Notes: generated by a model from the letters alone, not told the origin. 64,000 nucleotides of DNA from Paracamarosporium sp. OC-R06-R3 (GCA_019828545.1 JACVRA010000474.1:45472-109471), one strand, 5' to 3'; shown: positions 22,068 to 34,185, numbered from the stretch's first letter. Numbers and translations are program-made.

Positions 22068-23792
22068 ATGTATGAGCTGATCAGAGAGGTGCGTCATGCT
22101 AATGCGTCTCAGTTATTCAACATCCTACGCATGATGGGCGACGACCCGTACTTTGCTGAAGAGGCTGACCTGACCGACCGTCAATTCAACGAAGGTTGTC
22201 TTCAAGATATCGTCTACGCAGAGGAGAGTCTGTCGGATCATGGTAGCGACCTTAGTATAGAGGCACTTTACCGGGGCATGGACGATGATCCCCAGCTCGA
22301 CACCAGCAGCGTCGACGATCATACCGGCAGTCCCTCGGGGATCCCACCAAACGATGAACAATCTAACACCATCGAAACAAAGAAGGTCCTGGCGTCCTCC
22401 GTATTCTTCAGGAAGAAAGACAAAATGCGCCTTTCTGGACATACCCGCAATTCCAAGGATGGTGGCGTCCTTGAAAACCACTTTTTGTACGGTGGACCAA
22501 ACAATGCCCCCGAACGTTGGTACAAAGAATTGCCAATTACCCTATTCATTGGCAATTATTACGATCCGACTAAGTTCCCAAGACGGACCCCCAATGATAT
22601 GAGTCCGGTCATTGAACGGCTTAGCACTTACGATTCCGGATCATACTTCAGGCTCCCAGCTAATCTGTCAAACGACTGGTCACAGAACGAAGATGAACAT
22701 GCAAAAATACAAAAGTTGTGGCCTTGGATAACCGATGTGTTCAACGCTGGAGGTCCATTGGCACGGGAACAGAGCCGGGACTATTATCCTCGTATAGTGT
22801 TGCCTTTCGTCTATGAGATCCACTCAGAACCCTTCACAAAGTCTACCGGAGCTTCCAACGTTCAGACGAAGAAGTTTCTACGCAAGCAACAGGAGAAAGT
22901 GAAGCCGCCAACCGTAGAGGTCATTGGTCAAAGCCTTCGTGAGCGCCCACCATCTTCAGAATTATGGTCTTCACAGCCTAGGGCACTGCCTAGGACGAAG
23001 CTAGGAAAGTTCGATAGCAAGCGCGAGGAAGCAGCCCTTAGAGACAAGTTTAAGACACTTGCACCTCACAAAAGAGCAATCCATAGAGCTGGAGACACGC
23101 TCGAAAGAGCTAAAGCAAACATCGATGATGCCGCAACTCATTCAGCGCAACTTAAGCTCTCGAGTCTTTCCGCTCCTGCAACCCCATCCAAACCAGGACT
23201 ATCGACTACCCAGAGTCTTACTAACGTCTCCTCTCAGCCTGTCAATCGGAAGCGGAAGCGAGACCGCCCTGCTAGCAAGTTACGAGACCCGACTTATCAT
23301 CCTCCGCGCCGCCTAAGTCACGATACGGACTCGCCAATCACTCCAGATATGACAATGCTTGAGGCAGAAATCCACGATTTGGAATACACCCTGCCCGCCA
23401 AACCCCAACGTGATCGCTCTTACAAGGCTTCTGCAGATCCGAGTTACAGACCCGAGCAAAGTCCTGTTACTCCTACCAAGAGAAAATGGGATGAGAACTT
23501 GGACTACACAGATTCTACCAAGAAGTCCAAGAAGTCTAAGGTGACCACTAAGAAGACCCCTCCAACTCTAAGGCATGTCGAATTTGTAGGGGAGAAGCCT
23601 GTGCCAGCTACCAAGTCTACGCCAAGCAAGGAGGCCACCCCTCGTAAAAGTGCGATCAAGAAGCCCAAGCGAATATCCGCCGAGGACCGCGAACTTGCGA
23701 ACAATCCAGTTCTCGATTACAGAGGGAAGACGAGATCAAACAAAGACTACAAGCCCCAACGACTACGAAGCCGAGACGATACAAATTCGTAA
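22068..23792 (+). CDS. Hypothetical nuclear-type basic protein
   Basis: Single exon, 574 aa, starting at the first ATG of the frame (MYELIREVRHANASQLFNIL). The N-terminal half is acidic with a short helical start. It contains a folded-looking stretch, GGPNNAPERWYKELPITLFI, followed by GNYYDPTKFPRRTPNDMSPV. The C-terminal half is disordered and strongly basic with several candidate nuclear localisation signals: NRKRKRDRPASKLR, PTKRKWDEN, TKKSKKSKVTTKK and AIKKPKRISAEDRE. Short similar units occur, DPTYHPPRRLSHDTDSPITP and ADPSYRPEQSPVTPTKRKWD, each placing a Tyr-x-Pro before an SPxTP potential kinase site. I do not recognise a domain; a chromatin or transcription-related role is only suggested by composition. 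Confidence 0.75.
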   Translation: MYELIREVRHANASQLFNILRMMGDDPYFAEEADLTDRQFNEGCLQDIVYAEESLSDHGSDLSIEALYRGMDDDPQLDTSSVDDHTGSPSGIPPNDEQSNTIETKKVLASSVFFRKKDKMRLSGHTRNSKDGGVLENHFLYGGPNNAPERWYKELPITLFIGNYYDPTKFPRRTPNDMSPVIERLSTYDSGSYFRLPANLSNDWSQNEDEHAKIQKLWPWITDVFNAGGPLAREQSRDYYPRIVLPFVYEIHSEPFTKSTGASNVQTKKFLRKQQEKVKPPTVEVIGQSLRERPPSSELWSSQPRALPRTKLGKFDSKREEAALRDKFKTLAPHKRAIHRAGDTLERAKANIDDAATHSAQLKLSSLSAPATPSKPGLSTTQSLTNVSSQPVNRKRKRDRPASKLRDPTYHPPRRLSHDTDSPITPDMTMLEAEIHDLEYTLPAKPQRDRSYKASADPSYRPEQSPVTPTKRKWDENLDYTDSTKKSKKSKVTTKKTPPTLRHVEFVGEKPVPATKSTPSKEATPRKSAIKKPKRISAEDRELANNPVLDYRGKTRSNKDYKPQRLRSRDDTNS

Positions 23793-24594
23793 CGTTACGA
23801 TGTTCGGAAGTGTTGGTGTGATACAGATAGTATGCGTGTTTTCCAATGTTTACACTATCATTACTCTCATTTATTAGTAGCAAGTAGTATATGACGTGCA
23901 CTTAATCGTAATATCTCGTTTGTTCCATGATCTCGCCTTTCATGGCCTGCGACGTTCGTGATTTACTTTTCCATCCTTCGTTATCCTGCTGGACGCACAA
24001 AAACATGAAGCTTTGCTGCGCCCCATGTAGCCCACGCCTCATCACATCTAACTCGTATCGATGCAAGCCTCCTACGTGCCAAGTCTGCAACTTTGCAGGC
24101 CCTATCGCTGCTTCGGCTTGCGAGAGTGATTTCCATTATAAGTTCAGTTGGAGGCCGCAATACCACGTGGCTGTTGACTCAGGCTGCGCGTTCGCTCTTG
24201 CGCTCGTCGGATCCACTGCTGCCACCTGCAGTCAACCGGCCACGCCATCACAGACCCCGCAATCTATGACACCTTTAAGTCCGTCCGCTCGCTATTGTTA
24301 CCGCCTGTTTTACCTTTGTAACTAAGCCAAACCATCGTGGAAAGAATTTTACACTGGTCTACAGCAACGCCATTTGCCTGGATGATCAAACTTTAGATCC
24401 GCACCACTCCTCGAGCTTCACATCCCTCAACCTTGAATCTAGCAAAACATTGCAGTCTTCCATAATTAAGGAACCTCCATCGCCCGGCGAAAGTTCACGA
24501 CAACCCTGAGTCTACAGAAGCACTTGCCCAACCATCATCTTTCGTTCAAGTCTTTGTACGGCGTCTGCTCCCACTGCGAATCGTTGAGCCCAGC
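23793..24594. other. Intergenic, 0.8 kb
   Basis: 3' region of the basic protein gene and upstream region of the small + strand gene. A frame at 23927-24325 is Cys-rich by chance but has no domain or splice support. I see nothing firm. Confidence 0.4.
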
Positions 24595-24858
24595 ATGTCT
24601 TCCGCGTTTACGAATTCAGGCGCAATCCCGAAGTCGAGGCCGCAGCTACTTCCGAGGGACGATTCAAAGGAAGCCAAAAAGGCGGAGGCGAGGAAGACAA
24701 AGAATGTGGACCAAATAACTCTTAGTCAGTTTTTGAAGGAAACAGAATCTAAGGGAAAGAAGAATGCCGATGCCACGGGTAACGGAGACGCCTTGGGCAA
24801 GGATAGCGGTGGTACCAACAAAGGCGCGGATGGGAAGAAGGGCGATGGTGCAGAGTGA
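24595..24858 (+). CDS. Small hydrophilic hypothetical protein, 87 aa
   Basis: Single short exon starting MSSAFTNSGAIPKSRPQLLP. The middle is Lys/Glu rich with a helical patch (NVDQITLSQFLKETESKGKK), and the C-terminus is Gly/Asp/Lys rich and disordered. There is no signal peptide, TM or known motif. Biased but protein-like composition, an ATG followed by Ser-Ser as in many fungal genes, and isolation between long noncoding flanks support a real gene. Function unknown. Confidence 0.5.
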   Translation: MSSAFTNSGAIPKSRPQLLPRDDSKEAKKAEARKTKNVDQITLSQFLKETESKGKKNADATGNGDALGKDSGGTNKGADGKKGDGAE

Positions 24859-25666
24859 ACGTACCTTGACCTTTCCATTGTTGGAGCGTGTCTAAGAGAG
24901 TATGTTGTGCATCCATCAGATGGATGTATGGAGTTGCTAACAAAAATCTAGAAAGCTCTCGCAGCCTAGGCGAGCAACAAATAAGGCGTTCAGGACTGGT
25001 CAAGGAGGCGACGTACCATCATCATCAATCACATTGGATCAGTGGACTAGCGGGCTGGGAACATACTGCCGGACTGATTTGATTGTACTCAAGGAGAGTG
25101 ATGTGTTCTGAATAGACTGTCATACTTATTCATACCTTCCTACGCACCCACGATAAGACAGAACCCTCAAATATGTATGCATTTTGTGCTCAGTCTTATG
25201 ATGTGGTGACTGGTTGACTTCATGCACACATAAGTTCATGCGCCACTTACGGATTGCGTCTTTCTTGTGCGGTACTTGCGTTCCAACACAAAATCATTTG
25301 AATTACTTCTCGATCTCGCATACAACGACAATGCAAAGGTTTGCAACATGCTCCTTGTTGACTTCTTGGACAACAGACAGTGAACAGCTCGAGAGCATAC
25401 CAAGCGCAGAAAAGGTCTGGAACAAAATAATCATTGATCGACAGCCATCGTTGCATTCGCAGCAGAGTTAGACCATACGGCGAGATCTTCACTTTTTGCA
25501 GATCCTACTTGTTAGCTAGTGGGGTGGTTGGGATAGCCATACTGGATGCGAAAGCTATTGCAATGCGGGGTCAAATAACGCATCATGTCCAAACCGTGCA
25601 TGTAGTCTTAGTTCACTCGTATACCCTGAGTACGTGGACATCCAGCTCTATTGCTCTTATAGCATC
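24859..25666. other. Intergenic, 0.8 kb
   Basis: Convergent spacer between the small + strand gene and the - strand phosphatase. I see no coding sequence that I can support. Confidence 0.45.
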
Positions 25667-27327
25667 CTATGACTTACAGAAGTCCACCACTTTGCTCGCT
25701 CTCGATCCAACCAAGCCATCAATGTAACCCAAGAACACATCTAGATCCAGCATTTCAAGTTTTCCGAGCGTCGGGCTGGAACTGCGTAAGATCTGACCGC
25801 CCCAGAGGACTCGTATGTACTTCTTCTCGCTATAACCTCCTTTCGAGTAGACTTCGAAGACGACTTCGGACCCCATGCCCACCCACACTAGTATGAAGTC
25901 AGTGTAACGCTCACAAATCAAAGGATTGGGTGGAAGTAGGTGTCTTCGCCGGCTGTCAATGTCTGAAAATTTCAGACACATGGGGAAGGTTCAGGATTTT
26001 CAGATAACTGCCAGTACGAGCACCCACTTTGTGCCCTGACATTGCTTACCCATGACATCTACCTGCAAGATGCTCAAAAGTTTGGAGACGCTACCGTCGT
26101 GCGCGACGTTGTGCCGATAGATCACAGGCGACTTTCCAGAGGCATAGTCTCGGATATTCTGTGCTAGTTCTGCGAGGAATACGCCGTACGATCCCACAGC
26201 TGCTTGGAGTGACTGTGGTGAATCGCGGTAGATGAAAGAGTACTCGTATTGGCCTAGTCTGTACACGGTGTTGGCTTGCTCTTGCGTCACGCATTTAGAG
26301 AGATCGGTGATGCTGCAGGGAAGAGGTTTAGCGTGGCACTGACGAGCGGAAAGATTGTCGTAATAATGGTCGAAGGATTTGTGCCAGTCCGTTGAATCGC
26401 TTGGAACACCGGAGATAGCATCCAATGAGTTGTAAAGTGATTTGGTTGCTTCCAGGTGCTTGGTCCAATTCGCTGCACTGCTGCCTACTCCGTATGATGA
26501 ATACAGAGACGAAGCAGCAGGGCAAGTGTATTGGGGTTCCAGAGAGTCAACGCCCGTCGGCTGGATGCGTAAAGACGTTGGAGCTTCCGGTGAGTACATG
26601 CCGTCGATAAGCATGCCAGCTACTTGGCTCGTGATTAGATTGTTTGTCACGCGATACGTTACTTTGTCGTCGATTGTATCGGGAAGGAAGCCGAGAAGGT
26701 CATGATACACGCCGAACAAGTCTTTACCATGCTGCCATGAGTCATCGAGACCTTCCCTAGTGATTTGCGGGAATTGGCAGGTGCCATTGAAACCGCTGGG
26801 TGCAAATGGATTCGTATCTGAAGTGAAGACATTCCAGTATGCTCTTGCGGACGCATTACCCACGGGATTTAGAGGCTGGCCGTAGTAGAAAAGCCCTTGG
26901 TCATTACAGTCCCACCTATAAGCTTCCTGTGGGAATGTGTTCGAGGCATAAGGTGTCCTTTTGTGGTGGCGGTGGATGCTGCAACTCGAATTAGCATTAT
27001 GGCCAATAGGTATTGGCGCACGTAGCGTAGTTAGAGTACTCACACCTCGACGTATTGCAATGTAAATTCATCGCTAGCTTTAGGGTACTCTTTACGCCTT
27101 ACATGTGGCATGTTGCACCAATTGTACGTCCCGTATGATACATTAGGTGGCAGGACAGAGCCATTGAAATTGAAGCCATGAGTCCCGGTGCCGTTAAAGA
27201 TTTGGGTCAAGTCATTGATCCAGGTCTTATTAGGTGGATGCCAGGAGAAATCTATCGTGGAGTTCTGTGCCGCGATGAAGGGAAGCAAGGGGAGCCATGA
27301 TGCGGCTAGAGCCTCGGGAGTCCGCAT
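25667..27327 (-). CDS. Secreted histidine acid phosphatase family protein
   Basis: Extracellular phosphomonoesterase of the histidine phosphatase superfamily, clade 2. Three exons on the - strand: 27044..27327, 26050..26978 and 25667..25887, giving 477 aa. The signal peptide is MRTPEALAASWLPLLPFIAA. The catalytic RHGxRxP motif is RHHKRTP (residues 98-104, nucleophile His99), reconstituted across the first intron in LQYVEVIHRHHKRTPYASN. The proton-donor pair is His388-Asp389 in RHNVAHDGSVSKLLSILQ. The last exon gives the typical GMGSEVVFEVYSKGG and YIRVLWGGQ. Asn-x-Ser/Thr sequons are frequent. An ATG at 27411 is in frame, but a TATATAAG box at 27414-27421 touches it, so transcription should begin downstream and the 27327 ATG is preferred. 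It is divergent from the sugar transporter. Substrate unknown. Confidence 0.9.
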
Positions 27328-28169
27328 GTCGATTCCGAACAATTGAGAGAGCGTGAAAGTTGTGCAGAGGAACACCAGCGCGGAGACAGATACGAGCCGC
27401 GCATTTTGCATCTCTTATATAGAGCGGAAGATAGAGTTGAGTCCATGGCAAGCGAGAATGGTCGCGGAAAAGAGAATGAATTGTTGTACAGGAGAAAAGC
27501 ACGTGGGGACAGGCATCATTGAGCCTAGGCCAATCATAGCCCAGTGGGTGGAGCTCATCTTGTTCCGGAACCTGGCCTGCATCTTCTCGACAAGCACCAC
27601 CAGCACTACACCCCTCTCCTACTGTGTTATATGCAGTCTGTTTACAGAGTGACCGTGGAGGAATTAAGTAACGCCTGTGAAAGCTTTGTCATAAGCCGCA
27701 CACTCGCACCATGCACTTAGCGCATCGCTGACTACGGCGTCACTCAGCAAGCATTCATATCTTGGAAGGCTTGCAGACGGCTAGCGCAATGAGCCCGACA
27801 ATCTACCCGATGAACATGTTGATCAAGTTCAAGCCGGAGATCTCCAACGCATCTTACTGGCGGAGCGCCCTAGTGTTTTCCATCATGTACCACGTGCTTC
27901 ACAACTTGATGCGAAACTAATGCAGAATGGTCAAGACGGCCGTTGTAGAGGGGCATGAAAAATGCGGGGTGCATATGTACGAGGGACAGAACATCGTCAT
28001 CGGTTAGAAAGGTTCACCAATGGACGTAAAACGCCCTTGCAACCTACCGACTACTATATGCACCAAGGCTCGCATGTTTGATGCGAGCTCGTCACACAGA
28101 ATATAACATACTTTTATACTCACCATTGTTGCTGAGACGAATCTTATTGCTGTACTGTACCACACCTCC
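27328..28169. promoter_or_regulatory. Divergent promoter region, phosphatase and sugar transporter
   Basis: The phosphatase side has a TATA box TATATAAG on the - strand (27414-27421), about 90 bases before its start codon. The transporter start at 28170 is preceded by an AT-rich, noncoding stretch (28080-28169). No inverted operator-like element was obvious. Confidence 0.5.
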
Positions 28170-30243
28170 ATGATGTTTTCACGCGGAGGTGAACCCTACT
28201 TTGGGTTCAAGGGCACGATGCTCACTTTTTGGGTTACCGTCGCGTGCGGAACCGACATGTTGCTCTTTGGCTACGACCAAGGCGTCTTCGGTATGTCTTG
28301 TGCAGCTGTTCTTGCCATTCACTGACAGCTACTAGGCGGGGTCGTGGTTACACCGCAATTTCTTCGATTGCTTAACCTTGAAAATGAACCCACCATTCTC
28401 TCCACTGTGACGGCTATTTATGATGTTGGATGTTTCTTCGGTGCAATTAGTGTGTGTTTTATTGGTGAACCTTTGGGCAGAAAGAATTGCGTCTTACTGG
28501 GAACAACTATTCTGAGCATTGGTGCAATCCTGCAGATATCGGCTTTCAGTTTAGGACAGATGATCACTGGCAGGTAAGCCACAGTACCTGGTCACAAGTT
28601 TGAGGACGCGTTGCGTTGCAGCCCGTGTTATCATGGGGTACACAACGAATATCCAAGCTCCCAGCATAAGACTGTAACCCTAAATCGAGAACAAGCCGGC
28701 TAATCAATTATACTCCAAAGGGTTATTGCTGGTATTGGCAATGGCATCAACACCTCTACAGGTATGTCTGGTCGCCAGTTGATACCGGAGTTTTACTAAG
28801 TACACTAGCTCCTGTTTGGCAGGGTGAAACCTCGAAAGCTAGTTGGCGAGGCAAGTTGATTGTCATTGAGATGATACTGAATATATTTGGCTTCATGGTA
28901 TGTTATCAGGCCATTAAGACGTACTACGAGCTGAGAGATATCATAAGATGTCGAATTGGGTCACATATGGTTTCAGCTTTGTGGACAACGGCAATTCAAG
29001 CGTTGCTTGGCGACTTCCGCTTGTGTTACAGTTCATCTTCATCTTCGTCCTTTATGCTACCGTCCCGTGGTTGCCCGAGTCCCCGCGATGGCTTATGGCT
29101 AAGGGAAGAATTGAAGAGGCCGACGAAGTCCTTGCCGCCGTTGAAGGCACCGATATCAACGATCCTTGGGTGATCACTGAATCAAAAGACATCCAGTGGG
29201 CTGTGCAATATGAGAAGGAGAATGCAGTGCGTTGGCGCGATCTACTGCTTGGACGATCTGGGGGACAAGCAGGTACACATACTTTCAGGCGACTGATCCT
29301 AGGCATGGGCACGCAAGCGATGCAGCAACTCTGTGAGTTTTGTTCATCTGAGTTGATAAAATATACCTAACACACTCCACAGCTGGCATCAACGTCACGT
29401 CGTACTACCTACCTACGGTATTGATTGAGTCAGTCGGCCTTTCAAACAGCCTTGCTCGTCTCCTTGCAGCCTGCAACTCAGTATCATATTTACTGTTTTC
29501 CCTCATCGGCATACCCAACGTCGAAAGATGGGGCCGACGTAAGATGATGATGTATGCAGCTGCTGGTCAATTCTTCTGCTACGTCATTATCACCATTTGC
29601 ATTCGTTACAATGAAGATCTTTCCATCAGCTATGATACCCGGAGGCAATGGGCGAAAGGATCGATCGCCTTCTTCTTTCTCTATTATGTCTTCTTTGGAA
29701 TCGGCTGGCAAGGTGTTCCTTGGCTGTACCCGACTGAAATCAACTCCATGGCAATGCGCACAAAGGGGGCGGCACTAGGTACTGCGACGAACTGGATATT
29801 CAACTTTATGGGTAAGGAAAATGAGCAGCGTTCGCGTGCCGTTGCTGACACATTGAGCAGTTGTAGAAGTCACACCGCCGGGCATCTCTAGTCTGCATTG
29901 GCGATTTTACATCATTTGGACGGTGTTCAACTTTGCTTTCATACCAACAGGTACTTGCATTCTAACAAAGCTCACTCTGCTTGCTAACATTTTCACAGTC
30001 TACCTCTTCTACCCTGAGACGGCTGGTCGCTCCCTTGAAGATATAGACCGCTACTTTACTGGACATGCCCCGCTACTTGTCTTCCGGGACAAGGAAGCTA
30101 TTCAAGAGAAGCGACCCGAGCAGTTCGTAGAGCGGGAACAGACGGAGTATCGTAGGAATAGCAGTATCGTGTCTGAACGGGCTAGTGCTGCATTTACTAG
30201 TCACTACGAGAAAGATCGAGACTCGCATGAGGAAAATGTTTAG
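28170..30243 (+). CDS. MFS sugar transporter (sugar porter family)
   Basis: Plasma-membrane sugar/H+ symporter of 12 TM segments. Eight exons: 28170..28290, 28336..28573, 28721..28761, 28809..28897, 28948..29332, 29383..29811, 29861..29950 and 29999..30243, giving 545 aa with every junction in frame. Sugar-porter hallmarks are FGYDQGVFGGVV in TM1, GEPLGRKNCVLLG, PESPRWLMAKGRIEEADEV after TM6, QQLSGINVTSYYLPTVLIES in TM7, ERWGRRKMMMYAA in loop 8-9, YPTEINSMAMRTKGAALGTA and the PETAGRSLEDIDRYF terminal signature. Similar to the lactose/hexose permease branch of fungal transporters, but the substrate cannot be read off. The intron at 28574-28720 is longer than the others. Its start shares a promoter region with the secreted phosphatase. 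Confidence 0.93.
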
Positions 30244-30931
30244 AGGGTGAGACTGGGCTGGGAGGTTACACTTTCAACAGGATGCCTTATGACTTCTACT
30301 CTGATTTAGGCGAAAAGGTACAGACTGTTAACACTGTTTGGCGGAGGAAAAGATTCCTTCTGGTGGTTTTGTACGATTAGTAGCGAATGCGAGCATGTTT
30401 TTGATTTCTCCCAAGTTTCGACATGTGCATCTTGACGAAGTATGATAACGAACAGACGAGTAGAAGGCGAGGCCTTGGGGCTTGGGAACGTCAGGAAACA
30501 GATGCGGTATTCAGGCATGATTTTCCTATAAGAGAATTGAGATCTCAAGATGGCAGTGTGATTAATAGTGCAAGAAACTAATGGCTGTGCATTGTTCCAG
30601 CTGAAGAATCTATCGATTCGATAAATTAGTTCAATGCAATGGTCCGCCGCTGAAAACTTACAATGAAGAGAATGACGGTCGACGAAGTCATACCATGCAC
30701 GCGGCTAGCTTGGCTATAAATCAAACCACGTCTGCGTACCGGAAATTGGCATTGCTGGGTGAGACGGAGACGAAGACGAAGAGGGTGCGGCTACGTGCAG
30801 CGCGGCCCTCCCTCTCAGCCCCACCCCGCAGCCCCGCCAACACTCGTCCGACAGGTCCCTGCAGCCACAAACACCACGCTCCCCTTTGTACCACACCACC
30901 AAATCCCCTAACAACCCCTCAACCTCGAGCC
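30244..30931. other. Intergenic: transporter 3' region and NMT promoter/leader
   Basis: About 0.7 kb. The NMT frame is open back to an ATG at 30695, but the stretch reads like a CT-rich leader (CACCACACCACC etc.), so it is taken as 5' UTR. I see nothing else. Confidence 0.5.
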
Positions 30932-32704
30932 ATGCCTCAGGAGGCGTCCAAGATCTCAGACCCGGACGCGACTGCCGAAGCAGCCGCCGAGGCTGTCGCC
31001 GAGTCGAGCAAACAAGATGCCCACGAAGAGCCCAGCGACGAGAGCGCAGAGGAGGAAACAGTAGATGGAGCTACTGGCGCAACGGAGAAGAAGAAGAAGA
31101 GCAGGAAGCGGAGAGTCAAAGACGCTCTCACCGGCAAGGGAAAGGCACCTGCGATCGAGTCTACGGATGCGCCCGCCGGCAAACACCTCAGCAAAGACCA
31201 GCTAAACATGCTGCTGGACGCGAACCCCGCGCTGAAAAATCAATTACTTGCGAACAAAGGCAACCAGAGCTTGGAGGATATGCTCAAGAAGCTCAGCATG
31301 AATGAAATGCTGACGGGCCTTGCGCCGCAGGCTAAGAATGTGAAGGATATGGGCAGCCATCAGTTCTGGAAGACACAGCCGGTGCCGAGCTTCGACGAAA
31401 TGATGGCGAAGGACAAGATTGTCGACGGACCGATAAAGGAGATCGATATTGAGAGAGTACCCAAGGAGCCGAGCGAGATGTACCCCGGCTTCAAGTGGGT
31501 GACAATGGACCTTGAGGATGAGAAGGAGCTGGACGAGGTTTATGATCTGTTGTCAAACCACTATGTCGAGGACAACGAAGCCATGTTCCGCTTCCGATAC
31601 TCTCCTTCGTTCCTTAATTGGTAAGTTCTCTCCGGATACGCTTGTATTCGGGTGTTGTGCTGACCATTACTGTAGGGCTCTTAAAGCACCTGGTTGGAAG
31701 AAAGAGTGGCATGTCGGTGTCCGCGCCGAAAAGTCTGGCAAACTCGTCGCCTTCATCTCTGGCATTCCTTTGCAATTGCGCGTGCGTGACAAGGTCCTCC
31801 ATGCCTCCGAGATTAACTTCCTCTGCGTCCACAAGAAGCTGCGATCAAAACGTCTTACTCCGGTGCTGATTAAGGAGATCACGCGTCGATGCTATGTCAA
31901 CGGCATTTTCCAAGCTGTTTACACCGTCGGTTCTCTTCTACCTACACCCGTCTCAACATGTCGGTACTACCACCGCGCACTTGAATGGGAGAAGCTGTAC
32001 GATGTCGGCTTCTCGCCTATGCCGCCGAACAGCACAAAGCAGCGCCAGGTCGTTAAATACAAGCTTCCAGAGAAACCCCTTCAACCCGGTGTCCGCGCAC
32101 TCGAGCCCAAGGATACTGATGTCGTTCTTGATTTGCTGCAACGGTACCTTAAGCGCATGGACATGGCACAGGAGTTCACCAAAGAAGAATTCGAACACTG
32201 GATGTTCAACCAGAAGGGGGCGAAGGAGCAAGTCGTATGGGCATATGTTGTCGAGGATCCAAACACCAAGAAGATCACCGACTTCTTCTCGTTCTACAAC
32301 CTCGAGAGCACCGTCATCGGACACAAGAAGCACAGCTTGATCAAGGCGGCATATCTCTTCTACTATGCTACTGAGAAGGCTTTCAGCGACGACAAGAGCT
32401 TGCTGAAGCCGAGACTCAATGAGCTGGTGAAAGATGCTTTGATCCTCGCGAAGCAGGTAAGTCGTTACACACATATCCTTTTTTGTGCAACATCTAATGC
32501 AGGCAGGCCGACTTTGACGTTTTCAATGCCCTCACTCTCCTCGACAACCCGCTCTTCCTCGAAGAGCAGAAGTTTGGCGCCGGAGACGGCAGCCTGCACT
32601 ACTACCTCTACAACTACCGCGCTGCACCTCTGGGTGGTGGCATAGATCAGGCTAACAGGCCTAGTACGAAGGCCATGGGAGGGGTCGGGTTAGTCATGTT
32701 GTAG
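30932..32704 (+). CDS. NMT1: Glycylpeptide N-tetradecanoyltransferase (N-myristoyltransferase)
   Basis: Attaches myristate to N-terminal glycines of proteins such as Arf GTPases; essential in fungi. Three exons, 30932..31620, 31676..32456 and 32507..32704, 555 aa. The N-terminal 140 residues are charged, with a Lys-rich ribosome-targeting-like patch [19 protein letters not shown]. The catalytic GNAT-type fold shows [16 protein letters not shown] and the family signature [20 protein letters not shown] near residue 275. The second signature [17 protein letters not shown] is near the end. The chain ends GVGLVML, keeping the C-terminal leucine whose carboxylate is the catalytic base in the yeast enzyme. 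The last intron ends in two successive CAG-like acceptors; the one giving [14 protein letters not shown] keeps the conserved frame. Confidence 0.96.
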
Positions 32705-33069
32705 GAGAGGCCAATCATAGTTTGTGGGAGGGTTCATTCAGTCATAGACGTGGAAAAAGGATTACCTATTTTTGAGGCGTCGGCTTGGAAAATAGGGCAT
32801 AGCGTGGCATTTTGGAGGTGTGCAGATGGAGTATATTTGTGGATATATCAGCACAACATCAATTTGAAAGTATGCACATCTTACAATGGCCTAGAGAGGT
32901 GATGCTGAGGACCGCCATCACGCGTCAAGGTCCGTGCATTTCTTGGCTCGATTTTCCGGACTGAGCACCTCTCTGAGAGCACCCCCATCACCACAGCCCA
33001 CCGCACCACCAATCGCGCTTCCGGGCGCCCAATTCTCTGCTTCGCGGACACCCAACTCGAATCGCAACG
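32705..33069. other. Intergenic, 0.37 kb
   Basis: Tandem spacer between NMT1 and the bL36m gene. I see only promoter-like sequence, CT/CACC-rich before the ATG. Confidence 0.45.
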
Positions 33070-33393
33070 ATGCTCGCACGAACCTTCCTCCTCCCCCTCC
33101 GCCGCACCCTCCTCTCTACACCACCCGCTACCCGCCTCCCCACGATAACCCGCGCACTTCACACGCACACCACCGCTACCCGACCATGTCTACACAATCA
33201 ACCCTCCACAATAACCGGCCTGGCATCGCGGCTTAACGGTCTCCGGATACAACCGCAGCAGACGCGGGGCATGAAGGTGCGGTCGTCCGTCAAGAAGCTG
33301 TGCGATGGGTGCAAGAGCGTGCGGAGGAAGAAGGGGAAGTACGTGTATATTATCTGCAGCAAGAACCCGAAGCACAAGCAGAGGTATGTATAA
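33070..33393 (+). CDS. RTC6: Mitochondrial large-subunit ribosomal protein bL36m
   Basis: Smallest protein of the mitochondrial large ribosomal subunit. Single exon, 107 aa. Residues 1-67 are Arg/Thr/Pro rich without acidic residues, fitting a matrix-targeting presequence ([20 protein letters not shown]). From Met68 the chain is the bacterial-type L36 core [20 protein letters not shown] followed by [15 protein letters not shown]. The zinc-ribbon ligands Cys78, Cys81, Cys96 and His102 are all present. The presequence is long relative to the 40-residue core, as is normal for the fungal protein. RTC6 is the yeast name. Confidence 0.94.
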   Translation: MLARTFLLPLRRTLLSTPPATRLPTITRALHTHTTATRPCLHNQPSTITGLASRLNGLRIQPQQTRGMKVRSSVKKLCDGCKSVRRKKGKYVYIICSKNPKHKQRYV

Positions 33394-34185
33394 GTTTACT
33401 ATGGGGTTTGGAGGGCTGAGCACAGTAGTAGGGCTGGGAGGGATCAGAGGGTGTAGGGTGCTGTTGTTGTGATTTGGTCTTGTGCGGAGTAACGCGAGAT
33501 TTGAACATGGGCTAATTTGTACGTGTGTAGGCAGGGATAGAGAATGGGGAACGATCGAGAGATGGAGATTGGACGAGTTGATTGGTCGCTGGATGTACGA
33601 AGCGGACCGAACGTGTATATATAAAAGAGGAGGGATGGATCAGAGAGCAATGGAGACTGGTGTGCGAGGGTAGACGAAGTGTATCATATGTAGGAATACG
33701 CATCAACGGCGCTTTGGGACTGGTCGGCAGAGGCCATGTATCACAACACTCTCAGCTACGAAGGCTCAATATGCATGGATTCAGCTATGCATTTACACTT
33801 CCGTGTGTCACGACTGCAGGTTTGGGTATGTCTTTTGTGAGCTTGATTATCCAATAACTAATTTTGCCAATTGCCTGTTAAAATGAGGTTTCCATGCAGC
33901 TTTTTTTCCTTCCTGTTACACTGAAAATCATTGATAGAAAACGCCATTTGGAGGGTATCAAACATAAGAAAGAAATGATATGCTAGACGATTGCGCAGGT
34001 CGACGTTGCACAACCGTTGTCCATGTATGGAAGCGATGCCATTTAGGTGTCGGCCAGCATGTCGCGAGAACCCTCCTTGTTCACCGGCCTCGAGCACTGT
34101 GACCATTCTGCACAACGGGGGAGCGCACGCGCCATTGGCTAGTAAGCACTCCCACACACCGCCTTTGTTCACGTTTGTTTGCTCC
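33394..34185. other. Intergenic, 0.8 kb
   Basis: Convergent spacer between bL36m (+) and the heptad-repeat gene (-). Open frames on both strands are short and lack coding character. AT-rich at 33840-33990. I see nothing firm. Confidence 0.45.

Noticed and set aside
33490..33570. Possible tRNA B-box-like string on the - strand (GTTCAAATC)
   Set aside because: No matching A box, acceptor stem or cloverleaf could be built around it.
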